A stretch of 64,000 nucleotides of DNA from CBDIHP01 sp965279195 (GCA_965279195.1 CBDIHP010000045.1:262124-326123); one strand, 5' to 3'; shown: positions 8,195 to 17,299, counted from the stretch's first letter. The notes: generated by a model not told the origin, from the sequence alone. A program made the numbers and translations.

Positions 8195-8500
8195 ATGCTT
8201 TGTCCTCCCCTGACGCCCGCGCCGATCGTGACGGACTGGGTCGAGCGGCACCGCGACCCACGCAACTTCGCCCTCCACATCGTCGGGATCCCCTCGACGA
8301 TCCTCGGCGGCCTGTTCCCGACGGTCGCCCTGATCTGCCTGTCCTGGCCGATCTTCCTCTTCGGGCTGGCGGTGTTCGTCGGCGGCTATGCGCTCCAGTT
8401 CCTCGGGCACGCCATCGACGGCACCGAGGTGGGCGAGATCAGCGCACTCAAGAGGAAGCTCAAGGGCGGCCGGCCGAAGGTCGCGGCCGAGTCGGCCTGA
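8195..8500 (+). CDS. DUF962 (Mpo1-like) membrane protein
   Basis: 101 residues with the DUF962 signature: an amphipathic start WVERHRDPRNFALHIVGIP, two or three hydrophobic helices between residues 30 and 75, and GYALQFLGHAIDGTEVGEI with conserved His. The yeast member Mpo1 is an ER 2-hydroxy fatty acid dioxygenase, and the conserved His residues here could bind iron in the same way. It is transcribed away from the isocitrate dehydrogenase gene across a 181-nt gap. Bacterial function is unproven. Confidence 0.8.
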   Translation: MLCPPLTPAPIVTDWVERHRDPRNFALHIVGIPSTILGGLFPTVALICLSWPIFLFGLAVFVGGYALQFLGHAIDGTEVGEISALKRKLKGGRPKVAAESA

Positions 8501-8963
8501 GTCGGAATCGATCGAATTGCCCGCGCGTGCCGGGAAGTCCCGCGGCCCTCGTGTCCCTTTGACTTGGGCCGAACCAGCGGATTGCCCTGTGCGCACCCGG
8601 AGAAAACCATAGAATCCGCAAGGTCAGCTCAAGCCGCACGTCTTGCAAAGCCGAACATCTGGGATAAGCAGAAGACTCGGAATGAAGACCCCGTCGCAGG
8701 ATGCGTCGGGAAGGGCTCGGCCGTGCCACGAATCGCATTCGGGGCGGGCCGGGTGGGGCAGAAGTCGCGGACCCAAGGATGGGAAGCCCATGGCCATCGA
8801 GAGGTTCCTCAAACCGTTGCGGCCGGAGTCGGTGGGAGGCACGGACCCCTCGCCGGGGACCACGCCCGCTCGGGTCGGAACGATCGTGACCCCGGGGCGG
8901 TACCGCCGCCGGGCGTCGCGGCTCCGGTGGCGGGGGTCTCACAAATCCCAGGATGGATCGGCC
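8501..8963. other. 463-nt gap before the TolC-like gene, no gene supported
   Basis: An open frame continues upstream of the TolC-like start, but its residues (Arg/Gly/Pro-rich, no hydrophobic leader) look non-coding, and the lipoprotein signal begins at 8964. A moderately AT-rich stretch at 8600-8690 (TAGAAT at about 8610, GATAAG at about 8662) is the likeliest promoter zone, but no box pair is convincing. Confidence 0.4.
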
Positions 8964-11333
8964 ATGCGAATGACGTCGCGACCGGGGGCGCTGGCACTGT
9001 CCGCGCTGCTGGGTCTGGCAGCAACCGGCTGCCACAACACGCCGTACATCGACACGAAGAAGCCGGTTCCTCGGAACCCGGTCGCCTCGTCGATGGCCGT
9101 CTCGACCGAAGACGACGCGGTCAAGCTGGCCAACTTCACCGACGGGGGAAACTTCACCGGCAACCTGCCGATGCAGCTCCCCAAGCTGGCCCCGCCCCGG
9201 ACCACGACCAACCCGGAAGCCGACCAGATCTGGCCGCTCACCCTTCAGGAAGCGATCCAGATCGGCCTCAATAACTCCGAGATCGTCCGCGTGATCTCGC
9301 TGGGTGCCCAGGGCATCCCGGTCGGCGGCTTCGAGCCGACGCCGCTGAATACCGGTGCCGGTGCGGGCGTCTCCAGCTCGCTCGGTGCGGGGACGCTCTC
9401 CAGCGTCTACGACCCGGCGATTCAGGAGACCCAGATCGCCCAGGCCCTGTCCGCCTTCGACACCCAGTTCACCACCAGCCTGCTCTATGGCAAGAGCCAG
9501 ACGCCGGTGAACAACGGCTTCCAGGCCGGCGTGAATTCGACCGGGGCCCGGTTCCCGATCATCTTCATCCAGGACCAGAGCCAGTTCCAGACCGGCCTCC
9601 AGAAGCGGCTGGCGACCGGTGCCGTGGCCCAGATCCAGCACAACATCAACTACGTCTACTCGAACAGCCCGGGTAACGTCTTCCCGTCGGTCTACAACAC
9701 GAACCTCCAGCTCCAGTTCACCCAGCCGTTGCTGGGCGGCACCGCCCAGAATCCGTCCGGCCTCGAAGCCAACCGCGCCCCGATCGTCATCGCCCGGCTC
9801 AACGCCGACGCCGCCGTCTGGAATTTCAAGGCGGCGGTGATGGCCCACGTGCGGTCGATCGAGCAGCAGTACTGGGCCCTGTCGCAGCAGCAGATCCAGC
9901 TCTGGAGCCGCGAGGTCGCCGTCCAGCTCGGCGAGGAAGTCGTCCGGCGCGAGCGGGCCGAGCTCGAAGTCGGCAAGGCCACCTCGGCCGACGTCGCAGA
10001 GGCCGTCGAGCGGCTCGAACGGTTCAAGCTCGCCCTTGTGACCGCCACCTCGGATGTGATCACGACCGAGCGTCAGCTCCGCAACATCCTCGGCCTGCCG
10101 CCGGCGGACAACCGCCGCATCATCCCGGTCACCGCCCCGACCGAGGCTCGCCTCGAACCCGACTACGAGACCTGCCTCGCGCAGATGCTCTCGTTCCAGC
10201 CGGATATCGTGCAGCAGCAGCTCCTCGTCCGCCTGAGCGAGCTCCAGCTCCTCCTGGCCCGGAACCAGCTCCTGCCGCAGCTCAACTTGAACCTGCTGTA
10301 CCAGTTCAACGGCCTCGGGCAGTCGCTCGACAAGGCCGAGGCGACCATGACCGGGGCCACGCTCCGGGCGATCGACCCCGGCCGGGCCGCAAGGGAGCGG
10401 GCCGCCGGCCTGAACGGCGGGCCCAACAACTTCTCGAACTTCACCCAGTGGCAGGTGGGCTTCACCTACCAGCAAACCCTGGGATTCCGCCAGGCGACCG
10501 CGAGCGTCCGGGCCGCGCAGTATCAGCTCCTCCGCCAGAGGGCGTTCCTGCAGCAGATCGTCCACCAGACGACGCACTCGCTCTATCGGTTCCTGCTCGA
10601 AGTGGACGCGAACTACAAGCAGTTCCGGACGGCCCAGAACCTCCGGAAGGCCGCCCAGCAGCGTCTCGAAGCGACCCGGGCGTTCTACGTCGAAGGTCGG
10701 ATCACGATCGACCGCGTGCTCGACGCGGTCAGCCAGTACGCCGACGCCATCGCCCAGGAGGCGCAGTTCAAGACCAGCTACAACACCTCCATCGCGGCCC
10801 TCGAGGAAGCGAAGGGGACCCTGCTGGCCTACGACAATGTCGCGGTGAACGAGGGCCCGCAACCCCGCAAGGCGTACATCCAGGCCCAGGACCAGCGGGC
10901 CGCCCACGGCCAGATCCACATCGGCCGGGATGGCCCGCAGCTCCCGGCCCGGGTCAACGGCCCGCCGGTCGCGGATCCGGTCACCCCGATGGGACCGCCC
11001 GGCGTGAACGACTTGAACCCCAAGGCGCCCTTCCCGTCGCCCGTCGGCCCGGTTGGCCCGCCGCCCACCCCGGTTTCGCCGATGGTGCCCGCCGGCGAGC
11101 CCGACATCCTTTCCAGCAAGTTGCCGCCACTGCCCGCGTCGCAACCCCGCAGCGAGACGATCGCCGGCACGCCCAACATGCTCGGCGGCAACAAGGGGAT
11201 CGACATCGGCGGCAGGCCCGGCCCGGGCGTCGAGGCCGAGGTCACACGGACCGGCGGCGGCAACCCGGCCCCGAAGCCGAATGTCGAGCCGCTCCGGGAC
11301 ATCCCGATGGATCTCCCGCCGCTGCCGAAGTGA
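8964..11333 (+). CDS. TolC-family outer-membrane efflux lipoprotein
   Basis: 789 residues. The start ATG at 8964 gives a lipoprotein leader ending in LLGLAATGC, so the mature protein would be lipidated. The body has two outer-membrane-efflux-protein repeats: long Gln/Ala/Glu-rich coiled-coil helices such as EEVVRRERAELEVGKATSAD and LRKAAQQRLEATRAFYVEGR, each paired with beta-strand segments. The last ~150 residues are Pro/Gly-rich low complexity, absent from E. coli TolC. It would form the outer-membrane channel for an RND or ABC exporter. No pump is adjacent; an HlyD-type adaptor is encoded 30 kb away. A terminator follows at 11364. Confidence 0.85.
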   Translation: MRMTSRPGALALSALLGLAATGCHNTPYIDTKKPVPRNPVASSMAVSTEDDAVKLANFTDGGNFTGNLPMQLPKLAPPRTTTNPEADQIWPLTLQEAIQIGLNNSEIVRVISLGAQGIPVGGFEPTPLNTGAGAGVSSSLGAGTLSSVYDPAIQETQIAQALSAFDTQFTTSLLYGKSQTPVNNGFQAGVNSTGARFPIIFIQDQSQFQTGLQKRLATGAVAQIQHNINYVYSNSPGNVFPSVYNTNLQLQFTQPLLGGTAQNPSGLEANRAPIVIARLNADAAVWNFKAAVMAHVRSIEQQYWALSQQQIQLWSREVAVQLGEEVVRRERAELEVGKATSADVAEAVERLERFKLALVTATSDVITTERQLRNILGLPPADNRRIIPVTAPTEARLEPDYETCLAQMLSFQPDIVQQQLLVRLSELQLLLARNQLLPQLNLNLLYQFNGLGQSLDKAEATMTGATLRAIDPGRAARERAAGLNGGPNNFSNFTQWQVGFTYQQTLGFRQATASVRAAQYQLLRQRAFLQQIVHQTTHSLYRFLLEVDANYKQFRTAQNLRKAAQQRLEATRAFYVEGRITIDRVLDAVSQYADAIAQEAQFKTSYNTSIAALEEAKGTLLAYDNVAVNEGPQPRKAYIQAQDQRAAHGQIHIGRDGPQLPARVNGPPVADPVTPMGPPGVNDLNPKAPFPSPVGPVGPPPTPVSPMVPAGEPDILSSKLPPLPASQPRSETIAGTPNMLGGNKGIDIGGRPGPGVEAEVTRTGGGNPAPKPNVEPLRDIPMDLPPLPK

Positions 11334-11363
11334 TCGCCCGCAGCCTCACGCCGACGACATGAA

Positions 11364-11414
11364 CGAGGAGGACGATCGCCCCTGCCCCGGGCGGCCGTCC
11401 TCCTCGCCTTTTTT
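11364..11414 (+). terminator. Rho-independent terminator after the TolC-like gene
   Basis: A perfect 11-bp stem (CGAGGAGGACG at 11364-11374 pairing with 11396-11406) with a 21-nt GC-rich loop is followed by CC and six T. It lies 31 nt past the stop codon. Confidence 0.85.
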
Positions 11415-11527
11415 CGTGACCCTTGCCCCGGCGTGGGTTACGATGCGGGTCGCTCTCGGGACCGCTCCCCTCTCGTCCCGCGAGACCAGCCACCATCGTG
11501 CCGAGATATCCAGGGAGAACGATCGAG

Positions 11528-12406
11528 ATGTTCCTGAACCGTCGCCAGATGCTGCTGGCCAGCGGCGCCGCGCTCCTCGGGCCCGGCGCGCTCCGCGTGC
11601 TCGCCCAGGACAAGGCCAAGCCCAAGAAGATCCTCTTCTTCACCAAGAGCTCGGGCTTCGAGCACTCCGTCATCAAGCGGAAGGGCGACGAGCTCAGCCT
11701 GGCGGAATCGACCCTGACCAAGATCGGCAAGGATCACGGCTTCGAGGTCGTCTGCTCGAAGGACGGCCGGCTGTTCGACCCCGACAAGATCGGCGAGTGG
11801 GACGGCTTCCTCTTCGAGACCACCGGCGACCTGACCACACCCGGCACCGACAAGCAGCCGCCGATGTCGGCCGACGGCGAGAAGGCCCTCTACGACGCCA
11901 TCCTCGGCGGCAAGGGCTTCGCCGCCGTGCACTGCGGCTCCGACACCTTCGGCCACCACCGGCACCGGGGCGCGGACGACCCGTATATCCAGATGGTCGG
12001 CGGCGAGTTCTCGGGCCACGGCGCGCAGCAGGAAGCGACCATCGACATCGTCCACGCCGACTTCCCCGGCGTCGAGGCGTTCGGCAAGGACTCGTTCCGG
12101 TTCACCGACGAGTGGTACGCCCAGAAGAATATCGGCAAGGACCTGCACGTCATCCTGGTGCAGAACACCAAGGGGATGAAGGGCAAGGACTACGCGAGGC
12201 CGAACTATCCCCAGACCTGGACCCGCACGCACGGCAAGGGCAAGGTCTTCTACTGCTCCATGGGGCACCGCGAAGACGTCTGGGAGAACCCCAAGTTCCA
12301 GGGCCTGCTGCTCTCCGGCCTCGGCTTCGTGACCGGCAAGTTCGAGGCGGACACCACGCCAAACATCGACAAGGTCACCCCCGAAGCCCACTTCATCAAG
12401 GCTTGA
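11528..12406 (+). CDS. Exported ThuA-domain protein
   Basis: 292 residues. A twin-Arg type leader (LNRRQMLLASGAALLGPGAL, cut near RVLAQD) indicates export. The mature part is a ThuA (trehalose utilisation) domain, a class I glutamine-amidotransferase-like fold: KKILFFTKSSGFEHSVI at the start, GFAAVHCGSDTFG in the middle, MVGGEFSGHGAQQEA, and KGKVFYCSMGHRED near the end. ThuA-like domains are common in planctomycetes beside carbohydrate-processing proteins; the enzymatic reaction is not established. The start ATG 11528 has GGGAG about 11 nt upstream, and terminators flank the gene on both sides, so it is monocistronic. A second ThuA gene lies at 18763. Confidence 0.8.
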   Translation: MFLNRRQMLLASGAALLGPGALRVLAQDKAKPKKILFFTKSSGFEHSVIKRKGDELSLAESTLTKIGKDHGFEVVCSKDGRLFDPDKIGEWDGFLFETTGDLTTPGTDKQPPMSADGEKALYDAILGGKGFAAVHCGSDTFGHHRHRGADDPYIQMVGGEFSGHGAQQEATIDIVHADFPGVEAFGKDSFRFTDEWYAQKNIGKDLHVILVQNTKGMKGKDYARPNYPQTWTRTHGKGKVFYCSMGHREDVWENPKFQGLLLSGLGFVTGKFEADTTPNIDKVTPEAHFIKA

Positions 12407-12482
12407 CCTTCGGAGTGCGGGAGCCAAGCTGCCGCTATCCAAGGATTCATGCCGACTTGAACGGATTATGAATTTAGTCCAG

Positions 12483-12524
12483 GGCCTTGCCGGCCATTGC
12501 GTCCGGCAAGGCCGTTGATTTTTT
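12483..12524 (+). terminator. Rho-independent terminator after the ThuA gene
   Basis: An 11-bp perfect stem (GGCCTTGCCGG at 12483-12493 with 12503-12513), a 9-nt loop, then GTTGATTTTTT. It lies 76 nt after the ThuA stop and upstream of the convergent NYN nuclease gene. Confidence 0.85.
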
Positions 12525-12588
12525 CGGGGCGTACGCAGGTCGTGTTTCTTCGATGGAGAGCGGCAGCTTCGCTTTCGCACTCCGAAGG

Positions 12589-13251
12589 CTATCGCAGCCC
12601 GCGGGGCCTGCCGCCGTTGCGGAACTCGGCCTCGACTTCGCGCGCGATCCGGTCGACGTCCTCGTCGGACGGGAAGGCGACGTCGCGGCTCTCGATCTCC
12701 TTCGCCTCGGGAGAGCGGGTGACGTCGCCGAAGACCTCCTGCCAGTAGGCGGTCTCCGCGGCGGTCTGGCCGATGCCGCGACGGATGGCCTCGGGATCCG
12801 GGGGAGGGGGCTCGGGGACCTTCTGGAACCGGTCGGCGGCGGCCTTCTTGCGCTTGAGGTCGTCGAGCTTGACCCAGTACTCGTCGGCCGAGACGACCTT
12901 GGCCTTCTTCTTCTCGGCCGCGCGCCGGACCCGGTTGTCGGATGAGACCACGGTGAGCGTCCGTGGCAGCGAATGTCCGCCGATCAGCTCCTCGATCTTC
13001 TCGTCGGCCGATTCGGAGGACTTGGCGTAGAGGATCGTCAGCCCCTTGTGGCGAGTCTGGGGCGAGACGAACTCCGGGGCATCCTTGGCGTCGAAGACGA
13101 CCGTGGTGAAATGCGCCTCGACCGGATCGAGCCAGGCGGTCAGGTCATTCAGGAATCGGTGGCGGATCTTGCGCAGGCCGTCCGGGGCGAGCCGCTTGTG
13201 CAGCAAGCCGCCCGCGAACATCACGTTGTAGCCGTCGATCAAGATCCGCAC
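12589..13251 (-). CDS. YacP-like NYN-domain endoribonuclease
   Basis: 220 residues. The N-terminus RILIDGYNVMFA is the NYN (PIN-like) signature with the first catalytic Asp. FTTVVFDAKDAPE, SADEKIEELI and LTVVSSDNRVRRAA carry the other acidic metal ligands in the expected order. The C-terminal ~80 residues are charged and probably disordered or RNA-binding. The Bacillus homologue Rae1/YacP cleaves mRNA on the ribosome. ATG 13251 has no neighbour on its strand; the IS element inserted 70 nt upstream of the start, which may have displaced its promoter. Confidence 0.85.
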   Translation of the reverse strand: MRILIDGYNVMFAGGLLHKRLAPDGLRKIRHRFLNDLTAWLDPVEAHFTTVVFDAKDAPEFVSPQTRHKGLTILYAKSSESADEKIEELIGGHSLPRTLTVVSSDNRVRRAAEKKKAKVVSADEYWVKLDDLKRKKAAADRFQKVPEPPPPDPEAIRRGIGQTAAETAYWQEVFGDVTRSPEAKEIESRDVAFPSDEDVDRIAREVEAEFRNGGRPRGLR

Positions 13252-13323
13252 GGGAGGCCCCAGGTCTCACTGCCGCAAAGTGTTCGATGCCAATATTCTA
13301 GGGACGGTGCGCTGTCTCGACTA

Positions 13324-14203
13324 GGCCGTGTGGACAACAGATAGGCAATATCGGTTAATGGCGGAGGCCGATCGAAACCAGGGAGGATCGACGATGCAGC
13401 ACCGGCACGCCATCTCGGACGACGATTGGGCCCGCATCGAGGGCCTGCTGCCAGGACGGCCGGGCCTGCACGGCAAGGTCGCCCGGGACAATCGGCTGTT
13501 CGTCGACGCCGTCCTCTGGATCGCCAGGACCGGGGCCCCGTGGCGCGACCTGCCGGCCCGGTTCGGCAACTGGAATTCGGCCTGGAGGCGATTCGACCGC
13601 TGGTCCCGCAACGGGACCTGGCGGCGGGTCTTCGACGCCCTCCAGGACCCCGACCTGGAGTGGCTCATCCTCGACTCCACGATCATCCGAGCCCACCCCT
13701 GCGCCGCCGGCGCCCCCAAAAATGGGACGGCACCGGCGGTCAGGGCGAGCAGGCCCTCGGCCGCAGCCGCGGCGGATTCGGGACGAAGATCCACGGCGCC
13801 GTCAGCGGCCTCGGGTTGCCGGTCGAGCTGACCCTCACGCCGGGCCAGGCGTCCGACATGTCGCAGGCCGGGGCCCTGATCGAGGGCTCGCCGGCGGAGG
13901 TCGTCATCGCCGACAAGGGCTATGACAGCAAGGCGATCGTCGCGGCGATCGAGTCGCAGGGGGCGGAGGCGGTGATCCCCAGCCTGAAGAACCGAGCCGT
14001 GCAGCGGGACTACGACCGGGACCGCTACAAGGACCGCAACCTGGCCGAGCGGTTCTGGTCCAAGGCGAAGCAATACCGCCGCGTGGCCACGCGCTACGAC
14101 AAGACCGCCCGGAACTTCCTGGCATTCATCCATGTCGCCTCGATCATGATCCTGTTGCAGTAGCCCATCCGGCCACAATTGCCCAGCTCTTGTCCACACG
14201 ACC
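13324..14203 (+). mobile_element. IS5-family (IS427-like) insertion sequence, complete
   Basis: 880 bp. Imperfect terminal inverted repeats begin GGCCGTGTGGACAAC on the left and GGTCGTGTGGACAAG on the right (read inward). A TA dinucleotide at 13322-13323 and 14204-14205 is the target duplication. Inside is one transposase gene split between two frames. Length, TA duplication and frameshifted transposase all fit the IS427 group. Both ends and the catalytic residues are intact, so it may still be active. Confidence 0.9.
13394..14163 (+). CDS. IS5-family DDE transposase made by -1 frameshift
   Basis: The first frame starts at ATG 13394 behind GGGAGG and holds the DUF4096-type N-terminus (ISDDDWARIEGLLPGR, GAPWRDLPARFGNW) and the first catalytic Asp (LILDSTIIRAH). 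At the run of five C and five A (13713-13723) a -1 shift joins it to the second frame, which continues with ALGRSRGGFGTKIHGAV, the second Asp (VIADKGYDS) and the Glu (NLAERFWSKAKQYRR), ending at 14163. The fused product is about 256 residues. Without the shift the first frame would end at 13831 with no catalytic core. Programmed frameshifting is usual in the IS427 group, so this is not counted as a defect. Confidence 0.9.
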
Positions 14204-14235
14204 TAGTGCGGAGCATAGCGGCCGCGTTTCGCAAT

Positions 14236-14394
14236 GCGCTGGGCGCGGGTCTCCAGACCCCGCCCCAGGGTTGATCGCAGGAAACCAGCGAACCGGGTCT
14301 CCAGACCGATTCGTCACGGGTCTGGAGACCCGGTTCGCTAGGGCCGCGCGGCGAGGGTTGGGGCGGGGTCTGTGTACAGACCCGCGCCCAGCGC
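14236..14394. repeat. 159-bp nested palindrome with GGTCTCCAGACC core units
   Basis: Outer arms (14236-14267 and 14359-14394) pair along GCGCTGGGCGCGGGTCT and AGACCCCGCCCCA with a small mismatch bubble. Inside them a perfect 21-bp inverted repeat (14287-14307 and 14319-14339) contains the same GGGTCTCCAGACC word. The unit occurs at least three times, once with the variant GTCTGTGTACAGAC. It fills most of the gap between the IS and the convergent pyrC gene. Confidence 0.85.
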
Positions 14395-14430
14395 TACCCG
14401 CTGTTTGTTCGCGCGAAACTGTATCGATGC

Positions 14431-15726
14431 TTATGCCCGGATGCCGTCCGGCGTGCAGCGGATGTCGCCGCCGACGATGACGGTGTGGGCCTTGCCCCGC
14501 ACTTTCCAGCCGTGATAGGGCGTGTTGACCGACTTCGACTCGAAGGCGTGGCGGTCGATGGTCCACTCCTTGTTCGGGTCGATGATGGTTACATCGGCGT
14601 CGAGGCCGACGGCGAGGCTGCCCTTGGTCTTGAGGCCGACGAGTCGCGCGGGGTTGATGGTGAGCTTCTCGATCACCTGCGGCCACGTCAGGTGTCCGGG
14701 CTCGATCAGTCCGTGCACGGTGATCGGCAGCAGGGTTTCGAGGCCGACGATGCCGAAGGGGGCGTTGTTGATCTCGCGGGCCTTCTTCTCGGGAGCATGC
14801 GGGGCGTGGTCGGTCGCGAGGACCTCGATCGTGCCGTCCTTGAGGCCCTCGATGACGGCGTCCACGTCGTCCTGGGTGCGGAGCGGAGGGTTCATCTTGA
14901 AGTCGGAGTTGAAGCCCCGGAGGCTCTCGTCGGTGAGCGTGAAGTGGTGAGGGCAGGCCTCGGCGGTGACCTTGATCCCGCGTGCGATCCCTTCCCGCAC
15001 CAACTCCACCGAGCGTCTCGCGGAGATGTGCTGGATGTGGACCCGGCCGCCGGTGATCTCGGCCAGGCGGATATCCCGAGCCACCATGATGTCCTCGGCC
15101 GCCGCGGGCATCCCGCCCAGGCCGAGGAGCATCGACACCTCCCCCTCGTTCATCACCCCGCCGACGGTCAGCTCGGGCACCTGGCAGTGCTGCATGATGG
15201 TCAGGTCGAACATCTTGGCGTAGAGCAGGGCGCGACGCATCAGGGAGGCAGAGTAGACCGGGTCGCCGTCGTCGGTGAAGGCGACCGCCCCGCCCTCGAC
15301 GAGCTTGCCGAGTTCGGCCAGCTCCTCGCCCTTGCGACCCTTGCTCACGGCCCCGACGGGGTAGACGTTGATCAGGCCCGCGCGTCGGCCCTGGAGGATC
15401 ACGAACTCGACCATCGCCTGGCTATCCAGGGCCGGATCGGTGTTGGGCATGCAGCAGACGGAGGTCACGCCGCCGGCGAGGGCGGAGCGCGAGCCGGTGG
15501 CGATCGTCTCGTCCTCCTCGCGGCCGGGCTCGCGGAAGTGGACGTGGATGTCGATCAGGCCGGGGCTGACGATCAGGCCGGAGGCGTCGATGATCGCGTC
15601 GGCCGACGCGCCGGGGTTCTCGCCGAGGGCCTGGACCTTGCCGTCGGCGAGCCAGAGGTCGAGGGTCTGGTCGAGGCCCTGGCTGGGGTCGATGAGCCGG
15701 CCGCCGCGGACGTGGATCGTGGGCAA
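14431..15726 (-). CDS. pyrC: Dihydroorotase PyrC
   Basis: 431 residues, class I dihydroorotase of the cyclic amidohydrolase family; it closes carbamoyl-aspartate to dihydroorotate in pyrimidine synthesis. Zinc ligands and substrate residues are visible: LIDIHVHFREPG near residue 60, CMPNTDP, FTDDGDPV (the site of the bridging carboxyl-lysine/Asp region), TAEACPHHFTL and LATDHAPH with the catalytic Asp. The start is a TTG at 15726 with GGAG 9 nt upstream; the next downstream start would cut the first strand (TIHVRGGRLIDPSQG). It lies 29 nt after pyrB and ends the pyr operon. Confidence 0.95.
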   Translation of the reverse strand: MPTIHVRGGRLIDPSQGLDQTLDLWLADGKVQALGENPGASADAIIDASGLIVSPGLIDIHVHFREPGREEDETIATGSRSALAGGVTSVCCMPNTDPALDSQAMVEFVILQGRRAGLINVYPVGAVSKGRKGEELAELGKLVEGGAVAFTDDGDPVYSASLMRRALLYAKMFDLTIMQHCQVPELTVGGVMNEGEVSMLLGLGGMPAAAEDIMVARDIRLAEITGGRVHIQHISARRSVELVREGIARGIKVTAEACPHHFTLTDESLRGFNSDFKMNPPLRTQDDVDAVIEGLKDGTIEVLATDHAPHAPEKKAREINNAPFGIVGLETLLPITVHGLIEPGHLTWPQVIEKLTINPARLVGLKTKGSLAVGLDADVTIIDPNKEWTIDRHAFESKSVNTPYHGWKVRGKAHTVIVGGDIRCTPDGIRA

Positions 15727-15755
15727 GGGACTGGTCTCCGATCGGGGCGGTGCGG

Positions 15756-16733
15756 TCAGTCGGCCGCGCCCCGGGGCTCCATCTTACCGCTGAGCAGGTA
15801 AAGCACCGCCATCCGGACAGCCAGGCCGTTGGTGACCTGGTCGAGGATCGCCGAGTTCGGGCCGTCGGCGACCTCGGGGGTCAGCTCGACCCCCCGGTTG
15901 ATCGGCCCGGGGGCCAGGATGAGGAGATCCTCGCGGGCCTTCCGGACTCGTTCGGCGGTCATGCCGTAAAACTTGAAATACTCCGAGACCGAGGGGAAGT
16001 GCCCCCCTTGCTGACGCTCGAACTGCACCCGCAGGACATTCACCACATCCAGCCGGTGCATGATGTCGTCGAGCCGGTAGGCGACCTCGCAGCCGTACTT
16101 CTCGAACCGCTTCGGGACGAGCGTCGGCGGGCCGCAGAGGATGACCTTGGCCCCGAGCTTCGTCAGGCCCCAGATGTTCGACCGGGCGACCCGCGAGTGG
16201 CCGATGTCGCCGATCAGGCCGACGGTCAGCCCTTCGAGCGAGCCCTTGGATCGGCGGATCGTCATGAGGTCGAGCAGGGCCTGGGTCGGATGCTCATGGG
16301 CGCCGTCGCCGGCGTTGATGATCGAGCTGGAGACGTGCTCGGCCAGGAGGTGAGGCGCGCCGGGGGTCGAGTGGCGGACGACCATCACGTCGGCGCCCAT
16401 CGCTTCGAGGTTCCGGGCGGTGTCGATGTAGGACTCGCCCTTCGAGAGGCTGGAGACGCTGGCGGAGAAGTCCTGGGTGTCGGCCGACAGCCGCTTGGCC
16501 GCGAGGCTGAAACTGGTGCGGGTGCGGGTCGAGTTCTCGAAGAAGAGGTTGAAGACGATCCGGCCCTGCAAGGCGGGGACCTTCTTGCGGCTGCGCCGGG
16601 AGATCTCGGAGAACGACTCGGCCGTGTCGAGGATGGCGAGGATCTCGTCCTTGCTCAGCTCCTCGAGCCCGAGCAGGTGCTTTCGGGTCCAGGGGACGGC
16701 CGGGGCGGTCGGTGTCGGGCTCAACGGGCTCAC
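15756..16733 (-). CDS. pyrB: Aspartate carbamoyltransferase PyrB
   Basis: 325 residues, the catalytic chain that joins carbamoyl phosphate and aspartate. The phosphate-binding FFENSTRTRTSF, then LEAMGADVMVVRHS, GDGAHEHPTQALLDL, GDIGHSRVARSN and LAPGPINRGVEL are all typical. The likely start is the GTG at 16733, overlapping the pyrR stop (GTGA); a TTG 9 nt further in is equally well placed relative to GAGGAG. No regulatory PyrI chain is encoded nearby, consistent with PyrR-type control. Confidence 0.95.
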   Translation of the reverse strand: MSPLSPTPTAPAVPWTRKHLLGLEELSKDEILAILDTAESFSEISRRSRKKVPALQGRIVFNLFFENSTRTRTSFSLAAKRLSADTQDFSASVSSLSKGESYIDTARNLEAMGADVMVVRHSTPGAPHLLAEHVSSSIINAGDGAHEHPTQALLDLMTIRRSKGSLEGLTVGLIGDIGHSRVARSNIWGLTKLGAKVILCGPPTLVPKRFEKYGCEVAYRLDDIMHRLDVVNVLRVQFERQQGGHFPSVSEYFKFYGMTAERVRKAREDLLILAPGPINRGVELTPEVADGPNSAILDQVTNGLAVRMAVLYLLSGKMEPRGAAD

Positions 16734-17299
16734 TCCTCGGGGCTCCTTCCTTCGGGCGCGGGCATCAGCCGGATCACCGCGTCCTCGTCGTCCAGCGGGC
16801 GGAAGCGGACGGCGATGCGGTCGGACCGTTCCGTGGTCAGGTCGAGCCCGACGGCGTCGGCCTGGATCGGCAACTCGCGGTGGCCGCGGTCGACCAGCAC
16901 GGCCAGCCGGACCCGCGCCGGCCTCCCGAGGTCGCAGACCGCGTTCAACGCCGCCCGGATCGTCCGGCCAGTGAAAAGGACGTCGTCGACCAGGATCAGG
17001 TCGGCCCCCTCGACCTCGAAGGGGATGTCCGTCCCCCTCAGGACCGGCCAGCGGCCCGCCTGATCTAGATCGTCACGGTAGAGCGTAATATCCAGCGCCC
17101 CCACCGGAACCGTCGCGCCCAGCCGGTCACCGAGCTCCTTCGCGAGGCGACGGGCGATCGGGACGCCGCGCGAATGGATCCCGATGACGCGGGGGATCCG
17201 GCCGCCGAGTTCCTCGATGGCGAGGGATTCGGCCATCTGCACGACGGCGACGGCCACGCCGGTCGCGTCGAGGACGCGGTCGCTGCTGGTTGGGCTCAT
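16730..17299 (-). CDS. pyrR: PyrR, pyrimidine operon regulator / uracil phosphoribosyltransferase
   Basis: 189 residues. The PRPP loop is LILVDDVLFTGRTIRAAL, and the N-terminus has VIGIHSRGVPIARRLA, both classic for PyrR. In Bacillus this protein binds pyr mRNA when UMP is high and also has weak UPRTase activity. ATG 17299 is preferred to the upstream frame, which is Arg/Pro-rich and lacks conserved residues. It is the first gene of pyrR-pyrB-pyrC with overlapping or close spacing. I looked for an anti-terminator/terminator hairpin pair in the leader and saw none convincing, so control may be translational. Confidence 0.9.
   Translation of the reverse strand: MSPTSSDRVLDATGVAVAVVQMAESLAIEELGGRIPRVIGIHSRGVPIARRLAKELGDRLGATVPVGALDITLYRDDLDQAGRWPVLRGTDIPFEVEGADLILVDDVLFTGRTIRAALNAVCDLGRPARVRLAVLVDRGHRELPIQADAVGLDLTTERSDRIAVRFRPLDDEDAVIRLMPAPEGRSPEE

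Noticed and set aside
8643..8963. N-terminal extension of the TolC-like protein
   Set aside because: The extension is Arg/Gly/Pro-rich and would bury the lipoprotein signal that starts at 8964.
8460..11144. An 894-codon minus-strand open frame
   Set aside because: It is antisense to the TolC-like gene; residues are Arg/Gly/Leu/Val repeats typical of shadows.
13394..13831. Transposase as a pseudogene because of a frameshift
   Set aside because: The shift is at a slippery C5A5 run and the fused product has all DDE residues, as is normal for the IS427 group.
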